Assembly (NCBI RefSeq): GCF_014201835.1
Contig: NZ_JACHFH010000022.1
Span: 1 to 51,873, forward strand
DNA length: 51,873 nt
Source of the DNA: Pectinatus brassicae
GTDB taxonomy: Bacteria > Bacillota > Negativicutes > Selenomonadales > Selenomonadaceae
Direction of reading: 5' to 3'
Of this stretch, positions 46,202 to 51,873 are shown one piece after another (the first letter of the stretch is position 1; every line of letters starts with the position of its first letter). The notes beneath the pieces are model-generated. The model had not been told where the DNA came from. It worked only from the letters and a program-made list of their open reading frames with translations, and ran no database searches. The position numbers and the translations under genes were made by a program.

Positions 46202-48229
46202 TTATAATTTAAACTGGGCGATTGCTGCTTGTAATTCCGTAGCAAGATTGGCCAAATTTTGGCTGGAAGATGCTATTTCCTCCATTATTGCCGATTGTTC
46301 CTGTGTAGAAGCTGATACCATCTGTGTTTCATCAGCCGCTTTTTTGCTGAGTTCATCAATTGTTACTACACTGGCTGCTGCTTTTTTACTGTTACCCGCC
46401 ATATTTTGGATAGCTTGCGAATTAGTTTTTACCTGCTGAGAAATATTTTCTACCAACTCTACAATTTCATTAAATGAATCACCAGCATTTTGAATAACTT
46501 TCGTGCCAAGTTCTACTTCCTGTGTGCCTGAATTCATAGCGGTGACGGCACTTTGTGTTTCATTTTGTATTTTATTTATTAGATCGGTAATTTTTTCTGT
46601 GGCTTCTTGTGATTGTTCAGCTAATTTTCTTACTTCTTCTGCTACAACTGCAAACCCTTTACCATTTTCACCGGCACGAGCAGCTTCAATAGCCGCATTT
46701 AATGCCAATAGGTTTGTTTGTCCAGCAATATCAGAAATCGTTTCAATAATTTGACCAATAGCCTTGGAGCTTTCGCCTAAATCATCAATAACCTGTGCTG
46801 ATTTTCCTACCGTAGTTTGTATCTGCTGCATCTGTTCTACTGCTTTTCTAATAGCTTTGCTGCCTTCTTCAGCCTTTAGTGAAGCCTGACTGGAATGCTG
46901 TGCTATCTTATTGCTGGCGTCAGCTGTAGAGTCTATCTGTCGTGAAACTTCACGCATAACATTAGATGTATCATTAGCAGCTTTCAGCTGATTGTTAGCT
47001 CCTTCAGCAACTTTAGTAATTGAATCGGCTACCTGATTAACAGCCTGCGCCGATTGCTGTGCCTGTGCCGTTAATTGTTCACTTGATGCCGCTAAATTTT
47101 CCGACTGGCCGCTGACTTTAGTTACAAGCTCACGCAGATTTTTCTGCATGGTTTTAAAACCATTAGCAAGCTCGCCTATCTCATCTTTAGAATTTATATC
47201 CAGAGAACGTTCGCGTAAGTCCCCATCAGCCAAATATAGACTTTCCTGGCTTAATTTTACCAATGGTTCAGAAAATTTCTTAGCTAAAACAGTTATCAGA
47301 CCTATTGCAATAATTAAGCATAGTATCGATATCCCTAACATCATCCAGCCTAAATGAGTTACCTTTTGGTATACTTCACTTTCTGGTGCAACTACTGATA
47401 TTACCCAGCGCTGCCCCCCTGGCAGATTTATTGGAGCCATTACTGCTAAACGTTTTTTACCGGCAAAAGTATATTTTCCTGCCACTTGATGATTATCACG
47501 CGCCTGCATAAATAAATCCACTAAATTTTTATCAAGCTCTTTATCAGCTAATTTTAAATCTGGGCTTATTGTTGTGCTGCTGAGGTTTAATTTCCCCACC
47601 AAATTAGGACTAGTTGGATGGGCAATAACAACACCGGCATTATCAGCTATCTGCCCATAACCCGTCTGTAAAAACTTCAGCTTTTTCATCATATCACTTA
47701 AGCGATCTAAAGCTACCGTGCCTACAATAACGCCATTAAATTGTCCGTCTTTTCTTACTGGCGCAGCTACTACTACTGATAATTTACCAGTTGATTTAGA
47801 AACAAGGGGGTTAGAAACAACGGCTTTTTGTGTCTGTACGCATTTTTTAAAATAATCTCTATCAGTATAATTGCCTCGTTTGCCGCTGCTCATAATGCCT
47901 TGTCCATTTAAAGATATATAAGAAATGACATCAAAACTCTTTTTTTCCTGTATTTGTTTTTGCAAAAATGGGCCAATATCATCAAGATTGTCACTTAAAA
48001 TTATTGGATGCTCGGCGATTCCCGATAATTTAAGTATCAACCCCTGCATATCACCTTCAGTTCTTTTAGCATAATCATTGCAGATAGCCTCTGCCGCTTC
48101 ATTAATACTATCCTGCAATGAACTTTTAGCAAAATAATATCCTGAAATTGATAATACCGCTAAAAAAACAACAAACATAGGGATCAATATTTTTAATACC
48201 CTAAACTTAATATTTTGCTGCTGAATCAT
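46202..48229 (-). CDS. Methyl-accepting chemotaxis protein with dCache sensor domain
   Basis: 675 residues. Membrane segments at about 10-33 and 278-300 flank a Cache-type sensor (about 35-275) with the [15 protein letters not shown] motif common to amino-acid and organic-acid sensing dCache domains. HAMP (about 300-355) is followed by the signalling coiled coil; the tip is [26 protein letters not shown] in outline, fully canonical. The C-terminus has the usual SASTQEQSA-type methylation region. Ligand unknown. The 5' region contains a 13-bp inverted repeat (48287-48331). Confidence 0.93.
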   Translation of the reverse strand: MIQQQNIKFRVLKILIPMFVVFLAVLSISGYYFAKSSLQDSINEAAEAICNDYAKRTEGDMQGLILKLSGIAEHPIILSDNLDDIGPFLQKQIQEKKSFDVISYISLNGQGIMSSGKRGNYTDRDYFKKCVQTQKAVVSNPLVSKSTGKLSVVVAAPVRKDGQFNGVIVGTVALDRLSDMMKKLKFLQTGYGQIADNAGVVIAHPTSPNLVGKLNLSSTTISPDLKLADKELDKNLVDLFMQARDNHQVAGKYTFAGKKRLAVMAPINLPGGQRWVISVVAPESEVYQKVTHLGWMMLGISILCLIIAIGLITVLAKKFSEPLVKLSQESLYLADGDLRERSLDINSKDEIGELANGFKTMQKNLRELVTKVSGQSENLAASSEQLTAQAQQSAQAVNQVADSITKVAEGANNQLKAANDTSNVMREVSRQIDSTADASNKIAQHSSQASLKAEEGSKAIRKAVEQMQQIQTTVGKSAQVIDDLGESSKAIGQIIETISDIAGQTNLLALNAAIEAARAGENGKGFAVVAEEVRKLAEQSQEATEKITDLINKIQNETQSAVTAMNSGTQEVELGTKVIQNAGDSFNEIVELVENISQQVKTNSQAIQNMAGNSKKAAASVVTIDELSKKAADETQMVSASTQEQSAIMEEIASSSQNLANLATELQAAIAQFKL

Positions 48230-48286
48230 TTACAACTTCCTTCCTTTACTTATCATCCCTAATTATTGTCTCCCAAACAAATATCC

Positions 48287-48331
48287 TGCTTAATAAATAT
48301 AGCAGTTAACATAAATTGTATTTATTAAGCA
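48287..48331. promoter_or_regulatory. 13-bp inverted repeat upstream of the second chemoreceptor
   Basis: Perfect arms TGCTTAATAAATA (48287-48299) and TATTTATTAAGCA (48319-48331) around a 19-nt loop. A TTGACT -35 candidate on the minus strand lies at 48363-48368, which would place the repeat around or just after the transcription start. Could be an operator or a leader hairpin. The rest of 48230-48507 holds no gene. Confidence 0.45.
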
Positions 48332-48435
48332 ATGTCTTACATTAACATATTATTTATTGTAAAGTCAATATTAATAGTTATACTAATATATGATATATGA
48401 TATTATTTTTTATTAGTTCATACTATTTATAATAT

Positions 48436-48486
48436 AAAAAACGACCTACCATTTGCTAGACTTTTCTCTAATAAATGGTAGGTCGG
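48436..48486 (-). terminator. Terminator of scpA-scpB
   Basis: Perfect 13-bp stem CGACCTACCATTT (48442-48454) with AAATGGTAGGTCG (48473-48485), T-run on the minus strand. Confidence 0.85.
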
Positions 48487-48507
48487 GACAAAATCCATTG
48501 ACTTTTT

Positions 48508-49014
48508 TTACAACGGCAGTGCCGGCAAATCACTTAAATCACTTAACCCAAAACACTGTAAAAAAATATTAGTAGTGCCATAAAGAATTGGTCGTCCTAC
48601 TACTTTTTTCCGTCCAACTTCTTGTATTAAATTACGCTCTAATAATTTATTGATGATGCTGTCGGCACGAACACCGCGAATATTTTCAATCTCCTGCTTG
48701 GTTATAGGCTGCTTAAAAGCAATAATAGATAATGTTTCCAATGCCGGTGCGGATAATTTTTTATCAGTTATTTCCGTCAGTCTTTCCAAATACCCTGACA
48801 CCTGCGGCTTAGTACACATCTGGTAGGAATCAGCTATTTTTTTTATCATTAGTCCGCGATTGGCCTTAATCATATCATCCTGCAGTTCATTGACAAGCAT
48901 TTCTACATTCTCTTTGTCGATGCCCAATATCTCAATAATTTGATTTATCGGTAACGGATTGCCATTTACAAATAACATCGCTTCTAATGGTGCCTTTAGT
49001 TTTTCGTAAAACAT
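48508..49014 (-). CDS. scpB: Segregation and condensation protein B
   Basis: 168 residues, two winged-helix domains. The opening APLEAMLFVNGNPLPINQI and the later ALETLSIIAFKQPITKQEIENIRG are strong ScpB signatures. ScpB dimers clamp ScpA in the SMC condensin complex that compacts and separates chromosomes. The start codon lies immediately after the scpA stop, so the two are coupled. Transcription ends at the terminator at 48436-48486. Confidence 0.95.
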   Translation of the reverse strand: MFYEKLKAPLEAMLFVNGNPLPINQIIEILGIDKENVEMLVNELQDDMIKANRGLMIKKIADSYQMCTKPQVSGYLERLTEITDKKLSAPALETLSIIAFKQPITKQEIENIRGVRADSIINKLLERNLIQEVGRKKVVGRPILYGTTNIFLQCFGLSDLSDLPALPL

Positions 49015-49743
49015 TTATTCCTCATTTCTCAAATATATATATATTGGTGAAAAAGAATAGTTTTGTTTTATATCTATTCTATTTAGCTTTATCAATTCCA
49101 ACAGTGCTAAAAAAGAAGCTATAAGCTCTGGACGATTGTTTATATTTGAAAATACTTCAGAAAATAAAATCATATAATCCACACTATTTTGCAGTAAAGA
49201 TAGAATTACCAGCATCTTATCCTGCACACTAAACTTGTCTTTGCTGACTTTCTGAATTACTTTTTGTGAAAGCTGTCCTTCCAACACATTTTGAAAAGCT
49301 TCCCACAAAACTTTGATATCAAGTCCCTGCGGAGGTAAATGCTGCACTGGCGGCAATATTGATTCCCGATAAAACAAATGAGCCTGACTTTCCTCAAGTT
49401 CATTTAAAATATTGCTGACCTCTTTAAAACGACGATATTCTATAAGTCTGTCAACAAGTTCCTGGCGTGGATCTTCTAAGTCTATTTCATCATCTTCTGC
49501 TTTTTCCTCTGCCGGCAATAAAATGCGCGATTTTATCTGCAGTAAGGTCGCTGCCATTATTAAAAACTCACTGGCAACTTCAATGTTAAACTCCCTAAAC
49601 TGTTTTAAATAATCCAAATACTGTTCAGTGAGAACTGCTATCGGAATATCATAAATATCTATCTTATTTTTTTCAATTAAGTGCAGCAATAAATCCAATG
49701 GCCCTTCAAAAGCCTTTAAGCGCACTTTATATTCTTCTGACAT
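49015..49743 (-). CDS. scpA: Segregation and condensation protein A
   Basis: 242 residues, the kleisin of the SMC complex. The N-terminus contains the hallmark FEGPLDLLLHLIEKNKIDIYDIPI, and the C-terminal winged helix ends ELIKLNRIDIKQNYSFSPIYI. An acidic stretch (EEKAEDDEIDLEDPR) links the halves. It bridges the SMC heads and binds ScpB, whose gene follows directly. Confidence 0.95.
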   Translation of the reverse strand: MSEEYKVRLKAFEGPLDLLLHLIEKNKIDIYDIPIAVLTEQYLDYLKQFREFNIEVASEFLIMAATLLQIKSRILLPAEEKAEDDEIDLEDPRQELVDRLIEYRRFKEVSNILNELEESQAHLFYRESILPPVQHLPPQGLDIKVLWEAFQNVLEGQLSQKVIQKVSKDKFSVQDKMLVILSLLQNSVDYMILFSEVFSNINNRPELIASFLALLELIKLNRIDIKQNYSFSPIYIYLRNEE

Positions 49744-49806
49744 AATTAAATCCAGGAATAAATTTTATTAAAAATTTTTCCCTGCCCCTTCATCCTTAAT
49801 ATTCTA

Positions 49807-49846
49807 TATAAAAATAGTAGAAAAATCATTTTCTACTATTTTTATA
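49807..49846 (-). terminator. Terminator of the site-2 protease gene
   Basis: Perfect 18-bp AT-rich stem (49807-49824 with 49829-49846) with a 4-nt loop, followed on the minus strand by ATAGAAT after the T-rich arm. Confidence 0.7.
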
Positions 49847-49866
49847 ACTATTTTATTAGATGATAC

Positions 49867-50505
49867 TTAGCCCACACCGATAATCATCATCATTATAATT
49901 CTTATCAAACCTATTATCGGCATTGTGAAAAAAGTTAAAATACTTCCTAATATATGGGTATTTGCCAGTAATATAAAACCAATAAATATCGCCATACTAT
50001 ACCGTTCAATCTGGGCATATTGCCTAGCCATCTCATATGGCAGAATATTTATAAGTATGCGCGAACCATCAAGCGGCGGAATTGGAATCATATTAAATAT
50101 CGCAAAATTTACATTATAGATTATCGTCATCCATATAATTTGATACAGCCAACTTTCCATATAACCCATCTTATAAATTAACGCTCCTAATATTCCCGCA
50201 ATAAGTGCCATAAGAATATTCGATACAGGTCCTGCTACAGAAACCAAAATATCATCACGACGCATATTACGAAAATTACGCGGATTCACCATTACTGGTC
50301 GTGCCCAGCCAAAGCGAAAAAGAAACAGCATAATTAAGCCCCACGGGTCAATATGTGTCAATGGATTAAGGGTAAGTCTTCCTTGCATGCGCGGCGTAAA
50401 ATCGCCACAATATGTAGCTACTCGGGCATGTGCATATTCATGTATTGTCAAAGCAATAATAAGACCCGGAATTCCAAAAATCATCTCGGGACCAAAACCT
50501 AGCAT
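49867..50505 (-). CDS. Site-2 protease family membrane metalloprotease (M50)
   Basis: 212 residues with five or six membrane segments. Zinc motif HEYAHA near residue 23 and the second motif NMIPIPPLDGSRIL around 135-148 with the third zinc ligand Asp are intact. This short form matches the YwhC/rseP-distant group found beside scpAB in many Firmicutes. It cleaves membrane-spanning substrates, which are unknown here. AGGAGG precedes the start. Lies 23 nt after the Nudix gene, so possibly co-transcribed with it. Confidence 0.9.
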   Translation of the reverse strand: MLGFGPEMIFGIPGLIIALTIHEYAHARVATYCGDFTPRMQGRLTLNPLTHIDPWGLIMLFLFRFGWARPVMVNPRNFRNMRRDDILVSVAGPVSNILMALIAGILGALIYKMGYMESWLYQIIWMTIIYNVNFAIFNMIPIPPLDGSRILINILPYEMARQYAQIERYSMAIFIGFILLANTHILGSILTFFTMPIIGLIRIIMMMIIGVG

Positions 50506-50528
50506 AAAATCCTCCTATCGCTAAACAT

Positions 50529-51080
50529 TTAGCTTTTATTATTTTTTATTCTATCAACCATCAAAATAGCCGAAACAGATTTAGCATCTATTATTTCACC
50601 ATTATATACCATGTCAACTGCTTTTGCCAAAGGTAATTTTACTAAATTAATGAATTCATCATCATCGGGATGCATATTTCCCACCGTAAGTTCTTCTGCT
50701 AGATAAATATGGATATATTCATCAGAAAATCCCACAGTAGTTGCTATTGTCATTAGTTTAGTATAATTTTGTGCTGCATAACCAGTCTCTTCACTCAATT
50801 CACGCTTAGCACAATCCAATGGATCTTCCCCTTTAAAATCGAGTTTTCCTGCAGGTATCTCCAGTGTTACCTGTTCAATTGGATAACGATATTGGCGCAC
50901 CATTACAATGTCACCTTCAGCTGTATAGGGGATAACGGCTGAAGCTCCGGGGTGTTTTATCCATTCGCGGTATGTTTTATGTCCATTTGGCAATTCCACG
51001 GTATCTTTTTTTACATGCAGCAAATTTCCATCAAATACATCTGTCGAGTGTATTTTTTTTTCGATAAGATCTTCGTACAT
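50529..51080 (-). CDS. nudF: Nudix hydrolase, ADP-ribose pyrophosphatase type
   Basis: 183 residues from the ATG at 51080 with GGGAGA 7 nt ahead. The Nudix box is present: GKLDFKGEDPLDCAKRELSEETG in outline, with the REL-EE-G core. The preceding AVIPYTAEGDIVMVRQYRYPIEQVTLEIPAG is typical of ADP-ribose pyrophosphatases, which clear ADP-ribose to AMP and ribose 5-phosphate. It stands between recN and the site-2 protease, a common Firmicute order. Confidence 0.88.
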   Translation of the reverse strand: MYEDLIEKKIHSTDVFDGNLLHVKKDTVELPNGHKTYREWIKHPGASAVIPYTAEGDIVMVRQYRYPIEQVTLEIPAGKLDFKGEDPLDCAKRELSEETGYAAQNYTKLMTIATTVGFSDEYIHIYLAEELTVGNMHPDDDEFINLVKLPLAKAVDMVYNGEIIDAKSVSAILMVDRIKNNKS

Positions 51081-51103
51081 AATCAATTCTCCCTTACAAT
51101 TTT

Positions 51104-51430
51104 TTACGTTAATTCCCTTTTTAATTTGCCTTTTTTCATCTTAGCATTATTCAGCATTTCCATTGCATTTTCCAATGACGCTGCACTTATATCACTGCCT
51201 GAGGCCATTCTTGCAATTTCATTAAGCTGTTCACCGGCAACTAATTTTTTAATTCTAGTGACTGTATGTTCATCTTCTGTATATTTATCAATATAAAATT
51301 GGGTATCAGCCATGCAGGCTATCTGCGGTAAATGTGTAATGCATAATACCTGTTTAAAAAGACCTATTCTGGCTATTCGTTCTGCTACCATCTGAGCTGT
51401 CTTGCCGCCAATACCTGTGTCAATTTCCTG
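51104..51430 (-). pseudogene. recN: recN C-terminal fragment, interrupted by a TnpB element
   Basis: RecN is the SMC-like DNA repair protein for double-strand breaks, about 550 residues. Here only the last ~108 residues remain, starting at the Walker B end EIDTGIGGKTAQMVAERIA and including CITHLPQIACMAD. Just before EID the frame changes to insertion-sequence DNA and meets a stop; the native protein would have a FDEID motif. The upstream part presumably lies beyond the element, outside the window. The Walker B region is split, so the gene is inactive unless the element is removed. Confidence 0.85.
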
Positions 51431-51873
51431 AACCTCCCACGACTAAAGTCGCGGAGTTCCTGCTTCACAGATAGTTGCGCAAAATTCACGTCTTACATTA
51501 TCTCCACAGGCTATCCCCGTAGTTCCTACGGTTCTTATATATGTCATTACACTGCTGTGTTTAAAATTCTTAATCCTTCATTGCAAATGTTTATAGCGGC
51601 ATTTATGTCTCTGTCATGATGTGAGTTGCATTCAGGACATTCCCATTGTCTTATAGTAAGGTCTTTTATTTCTTTGTTTTGATAACCACAATTATGACAA
51701 AGCTGGCTTGATGGATAGAATTTATCTATTTGCATTATTTCTTTGCCATACCACTGAGCTTTATATTTTAGCTGACGGGTAAATTCTGACCAGCTGGCAT
51801 CTATAATGCTACGGGCAAGTTTGTGGTTTTTCAGCATGTTATTTACTTGTAAATCTTCTAAGCAGATAACATC
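51431..51873 (-). mobile_element. TnpB-only IS200/IS605-type element inserted in recN
   Basis: Right end at about 51431 with the stem CCGCGACT/AGTCGTGG on the minus strand (51437-51460), then tnpB running out of the window to the left end. Between the tnpB stop (51547) and the stem lies a stretch that, in another frame, still encodes a typical TnpB tail. No tnpA is seen. The element's left end is beyond the window. Confidence 0.75.
51547..51873 (-). CDS. tnpB: TnpB RNA-guided endonuclease, 5' part outside the window and C-terminal tail frameshifted
   Basis: The visible 108 residues hold the C-terminal half of the catalytic core: the RuvC glutamate in ICLEDLQV, the zinc finger CHNC and CPEC, and the last RuvC aspartate in [11 protein letters not shown]. 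The frame stops after LNTAV. The bases past the stop, read two positions on, give YIRTVGTTGIACGDNV and then EAGTPRL, the usual tail of this TnpB group. A two-base GT duplication at about 51550 would explain the shift. The protein differs clearly from the TnpB at 13.1 kb, so this is a separate element. Confidence 0.9.
   Translation of the reverse strand, partial: DVICLEDLQVNNMLKNHKLARSIIDASWSEFTRQLKYKAQWYGKEIMQIDKFYPSSQLCHNCGYQNKEIKDLTIRQWECPECNSHHDRDINAAINICNEGLRILNTAV

Noticed and set aside
46202-48229. Oxygen-sensing partner of the hemerythrin
   Set aside because: The chemoreceptor has a dCache domain and is convergent, not co-transcribed; no evidence beyond proximity.

Overview
The window reads as a piece of chromosome from a low-GC anaerobic Firmicute, most likely a Negativicute (a Megamonas- or Pectinatus-like organism is my guess, not a demonstrated identity). 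Pyruvate:ferredoxin oxidoreductase, a flavodiiron O2/NO reductase, bacteriohemerythrin and two radical-SAM proteins point to anaerobic life. ScpAB, an LCP-family wall enzyme and phosphate-control sites of Bacillus style (TTAACA repeats every 11 bp) point to Firmicutes. Most genes are ordinary housekeeping or metabolic genes with good ribosome binding sites and clear Rho-independent terminators. No rRNA, tRNA or CRISPR array was seen.

Layout. 1-2.5 kb: probable right end of a TnpB-type insertion sequence, a truncated ABC-F ATPase, a palindromic intergenic repeat and an LCP protein. 2.7-6.3 kb: HAD phosphatase, secreted SGNH hydrolase with two Fn3-like repeats, flavodiiron protein fprA. 6.3-17.8 kb: a full phosphate module, with pstSCA on the minus strand divergent from phoB-ppx-ppk-[IS]-pstB-phoU-phoR. 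Two predicted Pho boxes serve pstS and pstB. A TnpB-only element sits between the pstB Shine-Dalgarno and its start codon. 17.8-23.2 kb: deoxyinosine/uracil glycosylase, clpB with a 19-bp-arm palindrome over its -35 region, a small unknown protein, a chemoreceptor. 23.4-31.2 kb: PAS-PAS-GGDEF protein, nifJ, two overlapping radical-SAM genes. 31.3-39.4 kb: an orphan promoter/hairpin/terminator unit (candidate small RNA), a PucR regulator destroyed by an internal deletion and frameshift, and a six-gene operon (aminotransferase, D-2-hydroxyacid dehydrogenase, YjiH-type membrane protein, RocB-like M20 hydrolase, amidinohydrolase, AEC carrier) that looks like a catabolic route for arginine or a guanidino/ureido relative. 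39.4-43.7 kb: a membrane-fusion protein with two ABC-2 permeases but no ATPase, plus a LysR regulator. 43.8-51.9 kb: GrlR-like protein, short peptide deformylase, phosphoesterase, hemerythrin, second chemoreceptor, scpB-scpA, site-2 protease, Nudix hydrolase, and recN cut by a third TnpB element.

How the parts fit. PhoR/PhoB sense phosphate through Pst/PhoU and the same cluster stores phosphate as polyphosphate (ppk) and recovers it (ppx). The insertion ahead of pstB probably weakens PstB and PhoU synthesis and places tnpB behind a phosphate-regulated promoter. The catabolic operon at 32-39 kb has lost its likely PucR-type regulator. Three unrelated TnpB-only insertions in 52 kb, two of them inside conserved genes, suggest a genome with active or recently active IS200/IS605-type elements. 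All functional statements rest on motif recognition by eye; no database search was run.
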